64,000 nucleotides of DNA from Paragorgia papillata (GCA_035771165.1 JAWNZC010000114.1:1843501-1907500); one strand, 5' to 3'; positions 10,913-23,345 are shown, numbered from the stretch's first letter. Numbers and translations: made by a program. Notes: generated by a model not told the origin, from the letters alone.

Positions 10913-11861
10913 AACAAATTGTGTTTACACGTCCTCTAAATGTCGCAACTATAAACCGTTCGACTAGTTGACGCCATCAGGTGTGACGACAAAGTCATCC
11001 ATCATGGTGTATCCGCAAATAAATAATGAATTCCACCATGAGAAGCTTGAAAACAATTATCCCAGTATTACTGTTGTCATGGTCACCAATATCAGCACCC
11101 TGACCATATGAGTGGTTGAATTTTTAACTTGAAGAGAAATTCATAAGCTCCCACAATAAATTGTCATGTTAGCCAACTGTAATAGACTGAGACTTGGTCA
11201 TGCATTGCTGTGACAAAACTCTGCTGTCGTTGACATTGCGAAGAATAGCCGAACACACCTTAAAGGAATTACGCCAGAGCAAGAAAACGCCATAGTAGAA
11301 CAAATTAAACAGACGCTTGGCAGCTAGACGTTCACTTCGTAGAACAAATTTTTTCAAGAATAATAGAAAGTGTCCCACAATATTGGGATGAAAATAATTA
11401 GTCATAAACAACCTCTCAACATGATACGCAATATCTCGCTATCGCCTTCAACACATGCAGCATAACCAGTCTGTCAGACTAAGACCTTTAGTTTGCCCAC
11501 GTGGTTTGCCAAGCGAAGGTGGTGAATGTATGTGATCAGAAAAGATTTCTCTCTCTTTTCCTCTCTCTCTTGAGAGTGAGTAAGAAAAAAAAGAAAGCTG
11601 AATGTGGGCCGTACCTTATTTACAGCAGGGGAAAAAAATTTCTCGTCCTCCCTCCATCCCTCTTCTCACCAACTTCCATCTACAATTGGAAATTGCTTTC
11701 TTTCTATTTACTGTGAGCGAACCTTCTCGCAGCATTCGATCGGCTAAAGCCAGTGAGCTGGTCGTTGAAAACCACCGTATAATAGAGATACTGCTTATAC
11801 ACCGATGAATAACGAAACATACAAAACACTAAAGAAAAACGATTTAGACCTTCCTGATCAA

Positions 11862-12215
11862 AATTGTAATATATCTTTCTTTGCAAAAATTTCATCTTCA
11901 TGGACGTTTTTGTGCGTAAAGTTGGCTTTGAGAATTTCCCAAATTTGAGTTACCGGAAGTTACGACAGATTAGGAACACGCTGCAGGTTTGTTCTTCTCA
12001 GGTTTTACCAAAGTTGCATCACCCAAATTGTTTTAAAAACAATATGCAAAATTGGTGCAGATATTTGGTCTCGATTCCGAATCGAATTCCCGATCTGTCG
12101 TCACGACTAAACCCGGTATTTTCCTTACGGTCAACGTTCAAAATTGACAACTTTTAGCGCAAAAAAACGTCCATGAAGATGAAATTTTTGCAAAAGAAGT
12201 TATATTACAACTTTG
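11862..12215. mobile_element. Foldback element in repeat copy 1
   Basis: Left arm TTTCATCTTCATGGACGTTT and right arm AAACGTCCATGAAGATGAAA extend outwards through TTTTGCAAAAAT and AATTGTAATATA-like blocks; arms about 60 bp. The central 85-codon open frame (11900-12157) starts within the arm and resembles nothing I recognise; I treat it as chance. Confidence 0.6.
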
Positions 12216-15200
12216 ATAGAGTCTAAATATTAAATTTCTCCACTTCCCTCTCGCTTTAAACGACTACACTTCGTGTACAGACTCGTACAAGCTAATTTCA
12301 GTGAACGTGACGGCTTTATTTGGAGGGAAAATACTTTATTAAAATTTTAGTTTCGCTTCCAAACTACCTGTATAACAACAAGATATAGACAACATGAGCA
12401 CGGCCTCAACATGAGCACAAGGATAAACAAACACAGGCAAGGACAGGAAAAGAGACAAGAGCATGTACAGTGTACTACAGGACAGGGTAGTGGTCATGAA
12501 CAGTAGCGGGACAGGAACATGGCAAGAACAGTAACAGGTAGGACCAAGAAGAAGGAATACAGCTAAAATGCCTATACGAAGCTGTGCATATTGAAGTACC
12601 TGGCTATACGTCTGTATGATCATATATATAGCGTAATATACATGGCTAAAGATATGTATATGCAGAATTAAACGTATGTATATATACACAGCTTACATGT
12701 CCGGAGCCTATAATATTTATTTGGGGCTGTATGTATCTATACAGTTAATAAATAACTATTCTCTTAGTATTGGTAACACGAGGAAGGCGATAAGTTGAAG
12801 CTCTATGTTGGTCCCACAATATGTTCAGGGTATCAATAAGTTCAACATCATGGCTTTGAACAAAGGAAATTATTCATTCATCATACATCTAAGGTACGCA
12901 TTCAGTTTTCTGCAACCTTGACAACATTATTAGAATGGCCGCCATTAATAAATTGATTATAGTTCTTTTACGTTTTAGTTTAACGTGAGAAGAAGCATCT
13001 CGCGAAGCTTCCCTTCGGCTGCAGTTCATCGTAAAGAAATGTATTATTCATAAGCTCCCACAATAAATTGTCATGCCGGCTAACTGTAATAGACTGACAC
13101 TAAGACATGTATTTCTGTGATAAAACTTTGCGCTGTCGTTGACTCGTTTCAACATGAAGGAACGTTTGCGAAGGATAGCAAAGGAAAGAGAAGAGCCAAA
13201 GACGCTTGGTGGACGTTTGTGGAACAAATTATTCAAGAATGCTAATTAAAAAGTGTCCCACAATATTTGGACAAAAATAATTAGTCATAAGCAACCTCTC
13301 ACGATGATACACAACATGTGGTTATGCCCTGCACATGCATGCATGCATGCTTAAGCCTGCCAAACTAAGACCTTTAGTTTGGCGAGCGAAGGTGGTGTAT
13401 GTGATGAGAAGAGACTCTTCTCTGACGAGAAGTCTTCTTTCTCCCTCTTCCCTCTAGAGGGAGAGAACATAAGAGGGAAAAGAGAAGTGAATAGTGACAG
13501 TGTCTGACTTAGAGGGAAAAAATAATTTTTGTTTACTCTCTTCTTCCCTTCGCCTCCCCCCAACTTCAGAAGTTCCATCTTTAGATGGAAGTTCTTTTGC
13601 TTGCTGATTCATACAGGGCGTTGCCCCGTATCCGATTGGGTCAGCGCCTTCGTCAGCGCCCTTGACCACTCAGCCAACGGGCTAATCGTTAAAAACCACT
13701 GTATAATCGCGATACTGCTTCCGCCTATGAATAATTAAACACAAAAAAAAAATAAGGGAAAACGACAATAAAACGATCTTTAAACGATTACACAGCAAAT
13801 AGACTAGTACGATACAATTTTAGTGAATATGATGACTGCATTTGCAGGGAAAATACTTTAAAACCTTATTTTAGCTTCGAAACTACCTGTATAACAATAA
13901 GATCTACGAGATTATGGCCAGGGGGTAGGGATAAAGAGGGAGATGCAAGGATAGGAAAAGGGACGTGTACTACAGGACACGGTATTGGTCATGGACAGTG
14001 ACGGGGATAAGAAGCTGTGCATATTGAAGTACCTGGCTGTACGTCTGTATGATCATATATACAGCGCAATATACATGGCTATACAGTTGATAAATAACTA
14101 TTCCCTATATAGTATTGGCAACACAAGGATTTCTATATCTGTCCCACAATATTACCAAAATATCTGCAAGCTTATCAAGATGGCTCCGACCAAAACGATT
14201 CATCATCAAACGAATTTAGATGCCTAAGTCATTATGATTTAATTTATTATGTGTGTTAGGCATATATAATTCAGCTTTTTAATTAATACAGGAACAACTT
14301 CGCACCCCTCATTTGCGACGCCATTAATAAACAAAAAATTATTATCCATAAACGTCTCACAATAAATTGTCATGAGAGCTAACCATAATAGCTGCCAAGA
14401 TAATAAGACTTCAATTTGTTTTAGTAAATAGTTATATAAAAGCGTTTTCATTTTTTGATTGGAAGTTTTCTTCTTGTGTATAAGACTCTTTTTATACGAT
14501 CAAAACCCTTTACGCGTCTGCAACTGCCCACATGCGGTGCAGTAGTGAATATTGCATAAAGCTGAGCTGTATATAATATAGTCTGCGAGCAGACGTTCTG
14601 TGTATAGATAGACAATCTCGCATGACAGTCTGTTAACAAGCTATCTATATACCAATACAGTTTATAGCTATATTCTCGAGCATGGACAATCTATATTAAG
14701 GCCAGCAATAAAAAGCTGTATGCGATTGGACCACTGCCCCTTGCCGCAGCCATGCCGCCGGCTCTTACGGCTATATGGAAACCAGGCTTAAGTGTCCCAC
14801 AATATTTTCAGGGTATCAATAAGATTAAAAAACATGGCTTCGAACAAAGGACAGGGAGTTATTCATTCATCATACGTGTAAGGTGCGCATTCAGTTTTCT
14901 GCAACCTTGACACCATCATTAGAATGGCCGCCATTAATGAATTGGTTATAGTTCTTTTACGTTTTAGTTTAACGTGAGAAGAAGCATCTCGCGAAGCTTC
15001 CCTTCGGCGCCTGCCGTTAATCGTAAAGAAATGTATTATTCATAAGCTCCCACAATAAATTGTCATGCCGGCTAACTGTAATAGACTGACACTAAGACAT
15101 GTATTTCTGTGACAAAACTTTGCGCTGTCGTTGACTAGTTTCAACATGAACGAACGTTTGCGAAGGATAGCAAAGAAAAGAGACGAGCCATTGGATCTGA

Positions 15201-15599
15201 GCCATATAAAAACAACACCATAACAAAACAAATAAACAGACACTTGGTGGACGTTCGTAGAAAAAATTATTCAAGAATGCTAATTAAAAAGTGTCCCACA
15301 ATATTTGGACAAAAATAATTAGTCATAAGTAACCTCCCAAGATCAAACACAATATTTGGCTATCGCCATTGCACATGCACATGCATGCACGCTAAAGCTT
15401 GCCAGACTAAGACCTTTAGTTTGGCGAGCGAAGGTGGTGTATGCGATGAGAAGAGAGTCTTCTCTGATGAGAGGTGAGTCTTCTCTGATGAGAAGAGACT
15501 CTTCTCTCTCTCTCTTCCCTCTCGAGAGGGAAGAGGGAAAGAGAACATAAGAGGAAAAGAGAAGTGAATAGTGACAGTGTCTGACTTAGAGGGAAAAAA

Positions 15600-15665
15600 A
15601 CTTTATTTTTTTCTCTCTTCCCCCCTTCCTTCCTTCCTACCTTCCCCCCTTCCTTCCTTCCCTCC
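15600..15665. repeat. CTTC-type pyrimidine microsatellite
   Basis: Runs of CCTTCCTTCC in the third copy of the 2-kb unit; near-pure pyrimidine on this strand. Confidence 0.8.
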
Positions 15666-16279
15666 CCCCAACAACTTCCATCTGAAGATGGAAGTCGTTT
15701 TCAACTTCCATTTGACGACGGAAGTTATTCATATAGGGCGTTGCCCCAGTGTCCGACCGAGTCCGCGCCTTCGTCAGCGCCAGTGACCACTCAGCCAACA
15801 GGCTGGTCGTTAAAAACCACTGTATAATCGGGATAGTGCTTCCGCCTATAAAAAATTAAACACAAAAAAAAAATAAGGGAAAACGACAATAAAACGATTT
15901 TTAAACGATTACACAACAAATACAGACTAGTACGATATAGTTTTAGTGAATATGATGGCTGTATTTGCAGGGAAAATACTTTAAAACCTCATTTTAGCTT
16001 CTAAACTACCTGTATAACAATAAGATATAGACACCATGAGCACGGCCAGGGGGGCTAGTAACTAATCCAAAGCCGAGAAGAAGCAAACATGGCGGAAGGG
16101 TGTCTTCGTACGGAACCACAATGATGAGTTTGACGAGAAAATAGCAGTATAAAACGAAAGATGAATCCTTCACATTCCGTTAGTGACACCGTAGGACGTC
16201 CAGGATGCCGAAATTGAGGTTTGGAGAACGTTTGGTGGAAAGACTTAGCGAAAAAATGGCTTAAAAAGAAGACAATGTG

Positions 16280-16303
16280 GCCGAAGGCAAGATGGCGGCT
16301 GCT
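16280..16303 (+). promoter_or_regulatory. YY1-like element over the start codon
   Basis: GGCAAGATGGCGGCTGC contains the AAGATGGCGGC core known for YY1-type elements that overlap translation starts in animal housekeeping genes. Inference from motif only. Confidence 0.45.
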
Positions 16304-19300
16304 TCTTTGATGATCGAAAATGCTGAAAAAATTTGGTTTTACTGCCAATGGAGAACAACTATAGAAGATTTTTGCAATCATGTAAGTAAATGTTTATACT
16401 GAAAATATTTCCGAACGTTATTCTTAACTTTAAGAAAAATGAATTTTCTGGGTTTGGCTAAATCGCCTAATCTAATTAATTATTCATATCATTTTACTTC
16501 AACTAACAGGCTTGCTATCTTGAATGCTAAATTGCTAACATTATATAAGTTTATTCAAATTTACTGTTGTAATACTATAACAAGACTTCCTCACAATAAA
16601 TAAGTGCCTTTAGAAAATTAATTTGTTCCCCACCCTTAACTAAGCTAATACCACAATCAAGCTTTCTCAATCTTCCATTTCATTTCCCTTCTTTAAATAT
16701 CCACTTTTTAAATTTTATTACTCACATTCCTGTTAACCAATTAAACTTCTGTGTGCTATGATTTATAATTTAAATAATTTTTATTCTACCTATTTCTTTA
16801 TTTAATTTTTGATTATTTTTTTATTTTAAATCAACAGAATGAAATAGAACAGATAAAAGGAGAAGTTGTGAAGAAAAGTTTAACAACTCTACATCAGACC
16901 ACCAAAATGACTAGCACTGCTTCCAAATATCATAATTCAAGGTAAGAGGATTATTAGTGTAAAAAACTACTACAGGTCATGTTTTGTCAGCATTAAGTTA
17001 GTTTTATGCTATTTATGAATATTTGTCTCAAACTACTTAACTCATATGCAATTAATTTGACAACTTTGTAATGGAATAAAATTCTAAATATTTCTAAATT
17101 CTTGTTTGCAGATTAGATAACTTTGCAGACATTGGAAACACAGCTACCCAAGTTTTCAAGCCACACCCAAATTTGGACCATGGATATTTCTCTAATGGAC
17201 TTCACAAATGGTGAGTTTAGAAGAAATAATTTCTATGACATTAAGATGACAATTGACTACAGTACCTGTGGTGCATTAATAAAAATACTGGAAGACAGCC
17301 ATGGCAAGCAGATTAAAAGTGTTTGTTTTTTATGGTGAAATTTTTTTTTAAAAAACTGAGAAAATGTATTTTTAATTTTTTTTTAAATTATTTAAATTAA
17401 TATTTTTTAAAAATAATCATGATTGGTGATAGGTTAAAATTAAGATTTATAAAAGGTTAAGATTAAGTTTTATGAAAAATTAAAATAACATTTAATGATT
17501 TATGAAATAAATTTAAGGTTTATGATAGGTCAAAATAAAGATTAATTTTTAATTTTAAACAAATTTTAAGAATACTGGAAGATAGCCATAGCAAGCAGAT
17601 TATAAATGTGCACCTCAGTTTCTTGTGATGAAGAAATTAAAAAAAATATTAACCAAAAAGTCCATCTTAAAATTAAGATTTATAAATTAAGATTTGTGGT
17701 AGGTTAAAATTGTGATTTATTACAGGTTAAAATTAGGATTTATGACAGGTTAAAATTAAGATTTATGAGGTTAAAATTAAAATTTTTGACAGGTTAAAAC
17801 TAAGATTTATAGTGAGTTAAAATTAAGATTTATGATTTATGACAGGTTACAATTAAGATTTATAGACAGATTAAAATTAAGATTTGACAGGTTAAAATTA
17901 AGATCTGTGGTTGGTTAAAATTAAGATTTATGACAGCTTAAAATTAAGATTTATGACAGGTTAGAATTAAGATTTATGACAGGTTAAAATAAAGATTTGT
18001 GGTAGGTTAAAAATTGAGATTTATGACGGGTTAAAATTAAAATTTATCACAGCTTAAATTTAAGATTTATGACAGGTTAAAATTAAGATTTATGACAGGT
18101 TAAAATTAAGATTTATGACAGGTTAAAATTAAGATTTATGACAGGTTAAAATTAAGATTTATGACAGGTTAAAATTAAGATTTATAGTGAGTTAAAATTA
18201 AGATTTATGATAGGTTAAAATTAAGATCTGTGGTTGGTTAAAATTAAGATTTATGATAGCTTAAAATTAAGATTTATGACAGGTTAGAATTAAGATTTAT
18301 GACAGGTTAAAATAAAGATTTGTGGTAGGTTAAAAATTGAGATTTATGACGGGTTAAAATTAAAATTTATCACAGCTTAAATTTAAGATTTATGACAGGT
18401 TAAAATTAAGATTTATGACAGGTTAAAATTAAGATTTATGACAGGTTAAAATTAAGATTTATGACAGGTTAAAATTAAGATTTATAGTGAGTTAAAATTA
18501 AGATTTATGATAGGTTAAAATTAAGATCTGTGGTTGGTTAAAATTAAGATTTATGATAGCTTAAAATTAAGATTTATGACAGGTTAGAATTAAGATTTAT
18601 GACAGGTTAAAATAAAGATTTGTGGTAGGTTAAAAATTGAGATTTATGACGGGTTAAAATTAAAATTTATCACAGCTTAAATTTAAGATTTATGACAGGT
18701 TAAAATTAAGATTTATGACAGGTTAAAATTAAGATTTATGACAGGTTAAAATTAAGATTTATGACAGGTTAAAATTAAGATTTATAGTGAGTTAAAATTA
18801 AGATTTTATGATAGGTTAAAATTAAGATCTGTGGTTGGTTAAAATTAAGATTTATGATAGCTTAAAATTAAGATTTATGACAGGTTAGAATTAAGATTTA
18901 TGACAGGTTAAAATAAAGATTTGTGGTAGGTTAAAAATTGAGATTTATGACGGGTTAAAATTAAAATTTATCACAGCTTAAATTTAAGATTTATGACAGG
19001 TTAAAATTAAGATTTATGACAGGTTAAAATTAAGATTTATGACAGGTTAAAATTAAGATTTATGACAGGTTAAAATTAAGATTTATGACAGGTTAAAATT
19101 AAGATTTATGATAGGTTAAAATTAAGATCTGTGGTTGGTTAAAATTAAGATTTATGATAGCTTAAAATTAAGATTTATGACAGGTTAGAATTAAGATTTA
19201 TGACAGGTTAGGATTAAGATTTACGACAACTTAAAATTAAGATTTATGACAGGTTAAAATTAAGATTTACGACAACTTAAAATTAAGATTTATAACAGGT

Positions 19301-20822
19301 TAAAATTAAGATTTATGACAGGTTATAATTAAGATTTATGACAGGTTACAATTAAGATTTATAGACAGATTAAAATTAAGATTTGACAGGTTAAAATTAA
19401 GATCTGTGGTTGGTTAAAATTAAGATTTATGACAGGTTAGAATTAATTTTTATGACAGGTTAGAATTAAGATTTACGACAACTTAAAATAAAGATTTATG
19501 ACAGGTTAAAATTAAGATTTACGACAACTTAAAATTAAGATTTATGACAGGTTATAATTAAGATTTATGACATGTTACAATTAAGATTTATAGACAGATT
19601 AAAATTAAGATTTGACAGGTTAAAATTAAGATTTATGGTAGGTTAAAATTAAGATTTATGACAGGTTAAAATTAAGATTTACGACAACTTAAAATTAAGA
19701 TTTATGACAGGTTACAATTAAGATGTGTGGTTGGTTAAAATTAAGATTTATGATAGCTTAAAATTAAGATTTATGACAGGTTAAAATTAAGATTTATGGT
19801 GAGTTAAAATAAGATTTATGACGGGTTAAAATTAAAATTTATGGTAGGTTAAAATTAAGATCTGTGGTTGGTTAAAATTACAGTCAAACCGGATGTTCTT
19901 TACCGTGCTACATTGCAATGTTGATTGCAATCGGTACACAGCGACTTCTTCGCAAGTTGCTAAAAATTCGCATTTTAAATATCGAACTTCACATAATATG
20001 AAGTTTACTTGGAGTTAGTTATTCTGACTTTCAATAGAACTTCATATTATGTGAAGTTCGATATTTAAAATGCAAATTTTAGCAACTTAGCTGTGTACCG
20101 ATTGCAATCAACATTGCAATGTTGCTCTCAATGTTGTGCGGTAATGAACATCCGGTTTGACTGTAAGATTTATGACAGGTTAGAATTAAGACAGGTTAGA
20201 ATTAAGATTTATTACAAGTTAAAATTAAGATTTATAAACAGATTAAAATTAAGATTTGACAGGTAAAAATTAAGATTTATGATAGGTTAAAATTAACCCT
20301 TTAAAGCCTGGAGCTTTCCAGTTGATGAGTAAAATCATCTGGCATTAGCCAGTGAGAGTAAAATAATAAAAGTCGTGTTCAGGTCTCAAAGGGTTAAGAT
20401 TTATGATAACTTAAAATTAAGATTTATAATAGCTTCAAATTAGGATTGATGGTTGCTTAAGAAAAATGAAAAATCCACCTTAGACGACCAATGACATTGG
20501 ACTTGATTTAAATTGTGTTTCTGCTAGCGAGAACAAGCAACAATTGCCTATAAAGCTATGGTAACCATAAAAACGGGCTCACTTCATTTATCATTTAATT
20601 TAATAATCATATATTATCTTAATAAATCTTATTTTTTTAAAACCTAATTACTGGTAATCACAACTATTCTGATTCTACCTTCAAACTGAACAAATTCAAC
20701 AATTATCAAAATTATATATTTCCCTAATAGTTATTCTTCAATAGCAATTCTAATAGTTTTGATCATTTCATCATTCCAGGTTCAAAATTTGCCTAAGATG
20801 CACAGCTAAAGATTACAGATGA
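16292..20822 (+). CDS. Unrecognised small protein, 111 aa, four exons
   Basis: Exons 16292-16381, 16838-16941, 17112-17210 and 20780-20822 join in frame with GT-AG introns and end at a TGA. The start lies in CAAGATGGCGGC, a good initiation context and a classic YY1-type element over the start codon of housekeeping genes. The protein begins MAAASLMIENAEKIWFYCQW, is mostly hydrophilic, has a helical-looking stretch (EIEQIKGEVVKKSLTTLHQT), then FADIGNTATQVFKPHP, and ends LRCTAKDYR. No signal peptide or membrane segment. I do not recognise the family. The third intron is about 3.6 kb, nearly all satellite DNA. The last exon is the weakest call: another acceptor at 20851 would give a Pro/Gly-rich tail instead. 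AATAAA at 21225-21230 could end the transcript. Confidence 0.6.
19881..20163. mobile_element. 283-bp palindromic Tc1/mariner-type MITE inside the satellite
   Basis: Perfect 18-bp ends CAGTCAAACCGGATGTTC, with TA on both sides (19879-19880 and 20164-20165). The halves are complementary, centred near 20020 (ACTTCACATAATATGAAGTT region). Satellite sequence resumes directly on both sides. Confidence 0.9.
20293..20397. mobile_element. TTAA MITE, well-preserved copy
   Basis: TTAACCCTTTAAAGCCTGG at the left, TCTCAAAGGGTTAA at the right, 105 bp. The centre holds GAGTAAAATCATCTGG and TTAGCCAG, the conserved stem-loop core of the family. Inserted into the satellite array. Confidence 0.8.
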
Positions 20823-21440
20823 CAAGCCCCACGTCTGAAGACCCAGCCAGGACCAAGACCCACCCAGATGAACCAGGACCACGATGGACCAAGACCCAAC
20901 CCGATGGACCTGGACCAAGCCACAGCCCCGATGGACCAGGACCAGCAGATGAAGACCGTGTCAAGCAAGGCAACATGTGTGAGTTTCTCAATGTAATTTA
21001 GTCCAGTAGTCGATACATCATACTCAGATCAAAGAGGACCCTTACCTTTTATGTTTCTTTGTTTTTTGTTTGCTTTTTTTCTTCTTTCTTTTAAAGATCT
21101 AAAAAATGCATTTTTATAATATAATTAGTGAAAGATAGTAAGCGTTACTAACGTAACTAATTTTTGAAAAAGAAAAAAATATTTTTAATTTTATTTGGCA
21201 ATATGTTTCAGAATTATGTATTTCAATAAACTAAAACATAAAATTTCGAAGAGGTTAAACATGACAAAAATGCCAAATTGTTTCATTAATTCATAAAATT
21301 GAAAAAAGTTATACAATTTCAGAACCTAATCATGCCATTATCCGTGAAAGAAATAAGTTTAAAGAACAAGAACCAAGGCTTTTTAGCCAAATACAGCCTG
21401 AGGGGCCGCAGGCCCCAAGGGGTTTGTTTGGATAAAAGTT
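20823..21440. other. 3' flank of the small gene; Pro-rich tandem repeat; poly(A) signal
   Basis: 20835-20950 is a short tandem repeat around GATGGACCAGGACC that reads open for 60 codons from 20819 as a Pro/Asp/Gly-rich peptide. It may be 3' UTR or an alternative last exon. AATAAA at 21225-21230 is the first canonical signal. 21385-21425 is a GC-rich hairpin (GGGGCCGCAGGCCCC). Confidence 0.4.
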
Positions 21441-21444
21441 GTGG

Positions 21445-21765
21445 TTTGAGGTAATTAACTGAGTTATTTAATAGTTGAAGAGGTTTTCAAAAAACATCCA
21501 ATTACTATAATTATATTGCCCTGGTGACCAGGACAATATCTATGTATATACAACCCTTGAATTTTTAATTATCAGTTCTCTTGGGATGTATCGTAGATAC
21601 TATATGTACATCTCTAGATGTATCATAGCTACATCTCTAGAAAGAACAAAGAAAACCGACTCAACTATTAAATAAGTAAGAGTTAATTACTGAGAACCGA
21701 GGCATTGAGCCACATAAAGTACAGGCTTAATGCCTCGGTTCTCGGTAATTAACTAATTTAGTACA
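21445..21765. mobile_element. Inverted-repeat element plus hairpin
   Basis: GGTAATTAACTGAGTTATTT (21451 on) is inverted at about 21660-21690. It is followed by a strong hairpin at 21677-21765, GAGAACCGAGGCATTGAGCC pairing with GGCTTAATGCCTCGGTTCTC. Non-coding. Confidence 0.5.
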
Positions 21766-22594
21766 AATTTCACAAGGTTTTGTCTTTATCTGTATACAGC
21801 ACTTTCCTGGGCTTTATACAGACAAAGACCGTGTATTTATAATGACAATTCAATTCAATTGAATTCAGTTTTGATTGGGAGATAAAGACTTATGAATAAG
21901 AAAGAAAACCGTGTGAAATTTGAACTAAAGACAGTCAGCTCCCTTTTAGTAAAAAAAATATAAACCTGCTAAATGTGTGCAGGGAAAACTAGTGATTTAA
22001 TCAAAACCCTGACGTACTGTGGCAATGGTAGTGTTTTCAACTTTTGAAACGTACAATAATTACACAGAAGACATATCTATTTGATGGGAAAATTTTCATT
22101 GAATGTAACAGCCAATGGCTGAATGTTTCTAAAACACCAAATAGGTTTCTTAAAAATCCTAGTTTCTCTTTCACATATTTTGGCAGTTTTATATTTTCAT
22201 TTTAGCTTGCAATGCTGAAGCAGTTTATTTATCAGAACTCAAGAAAATATGAATAAAATATTAAATGTGAAAATCTCAACCAAAATTATTGACAAATTGT
22301 GCTATAAATGAAGAAATAAGCCATTTTTCTATAGTACAGTATGTCTGTTTTATAAAATTGTCCCAGCTGCACAATAATTAAAAAAAATACTAAGCATAAT
22401 AGGGAGCTGACTTTTTTCCTACTGACTTATTTTTACAATAATGTATTTAATGTCCAACTCAGCTAACATAACACAATTTCTCAGCAAATTGTCTTTTTTT
22501 TTAAAATGTCTTTTTTAAAAAAAAAAAAACTTTTTTCAGAACAGGTTATTTCACAGAAAAAACAAAAACATGGGTGTTGGCTGATTGAGACCCT

Positions 22595-22782
22595 TTAACC
22601 CTTTACTGGCCACTGAGTTGCCTTTTGGCAACAGTTGCCTTTTGGAAACTTACTAATTCTACTCTGTCTAACACCAGACAATTTTACTCTGGCTAACACC
22701 AGACGATTTTACTCTGGCTAACACCAGACGATTTTACCCATCAAAGGGAGAGCTCCTGGAAACCTGGCCAATAAAGGGTTAA
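22595..22782. mobile_element. TTAA MITE with triplicated core
   Basis: TTAACCCTTTACTGGCC at the left, CAATAAAGGGTTAA at the right. The core TTTTACTCTGGCTAACACCA is present three times in tandem (22670-22740), so this copy expanded internally. Also contains a small GTTGCCTTTTGGCAAC hairpin. Confidence 0.75.
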
Positions 22783-22789
22783 TAGAAAT

Positions 22790-22945
22790 AAAAGTAGTGT
22801 GCTGCGTAGGCATAATCTATTATAGTAAAGGAATATAGTAAGGTTTGAGTACTGCCAAAATTATTGAACGTAGGGCCTTTGCTTGAAACTACGTTCAATA
22901 ATTTCGGCAGTACTCCAACGTTACTGTATTCCTTTAATAGAAATC
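22790..22945. repeat. Hairpin member of the GTGCTGCGTAGGCA repeat family
   Basis: Begins AAAAGTAGTGTGCTGCGTAG. Then arms of about 47 bp, AAAGGAATATAGTAAGGTTT to TTATTGAACGTAG and the inverse CTACGTTCAATAATTT to TATTCCTTT, enclose the loop AGGGCCTTTGCTTGAAAC. The loop matches the conserved part of the hairpins at 34455, 58887 and 63955. Confidence 0.6.
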
Positions 22946-23157
22946 CTCTTTGATCTAGTAAAATGATGTATCACAAGAGCAACTATCATACCAGTTAAGG
23001 CGGTTCGGCAAATACTGGGTATGTCAAAATTGACAGGGGCCTTTGCATGCTATAGGTCATCTTTTTCATAGTAAATAGGTGGGTTAAGTTAGCTAAATCA
23101 TAATGTAATTTATTTATTTTTTATTTTTTGTTATTACTGTAATTTTTAGGTAAAAGT

Positions 23158-23345
23158 GTGGAGTGTGCATGTTTGTTGTGTGTGTGTGAGTGTAGGAAAC
23201 GGGTTGGGGGTGGGGTGGGTAGGGGGTGGTTAGGTGAGTGTCTTTGTGGTTGTCTGATGGTGGTAGAAGTGAAAGTAACGAGTGGTGTGCAGCTAGGTAG
23301 GACGAGGCAGCTAGGCAGGACGAGGCAGTTAGGCAGGATGAGGAA
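23158..23345. repeat. Low-complexity G/T and AGGACGAGGCAG repeats
   Basis: G/T-rich run (23158-23260), then four copies of a 16-18-bp unit around TAGGCAGGACGAGGCAG (23290-23355). Open on both strands only because of composition. Confidence 0.6.

Larger units (their letters stand above)
11130..16060. repeat. About 2-kb unit present in three imperfect tandem copies
   Basis: The marker AACTGTAATAGACTGA recurs at about 11175, 13085 and 15075 (spacing about 1.9 and 2.0 kb). Other shared words: CATAAGCTCCCACAATAAAT, AAGACCTTTAGTTTG, GTTAAAAACCACTGTATAAT, CTGTATGATCATATATA. Copies 2 and 3 (about 12810-14140 and 14790-16060) are much more alike than copy 1, which is broken by a foldback element at 11862-12215. 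No protein-coding frame is shared by the copies. Confidence 0.7.
17420..20460. repeat. 3-kb satellite, 23-bp unit with 300-bp higher-order repeat
   Basis: Unit GGTTAAAATTAAGATTTATG plus ACA, repeated more than 100 times. Variant units (ATCTGTGGTTGG, TTGTGGTAGG, TATCACAGC, TATAGTGAG) recur in fixed order at a 300-bp period (13 units): the TATAGTGAGTTAAAATTAAG marker is at 18183, 18483 and 18783, and the ATCTGTGG marker at about 18225, 18525, 18826 and 19126. Edges (17420-17900 and 19200 onward) are less regular. Lies inside an intron of the gene at 16292. Two transposons have inserted (19881 and 20293). Confidence 0.9.

Noticed and set aside
17420..20460. Regularly spaced repeats resembling a CRISPR array
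   Set aside because: The units are contiguous or variant copies with no unique spacers, no cas genes, and the context is an animal intron.
20819..21001. Pro/Gly/Asp-rich 60-codon frame after the unknown gene
   Set aside because: Encoded by a short tandem repeat, out of frame with the assembled last exon and preceded by a stop. Kept only as a possible alternative exon.
22015..22140. Third copy of the 278-bp MITE (TACTGTGGCAATGGTAGTGT)
   Set aside because: Only the first 25 bases and a short internal stretch resemble it, with no right end; too weak to call.
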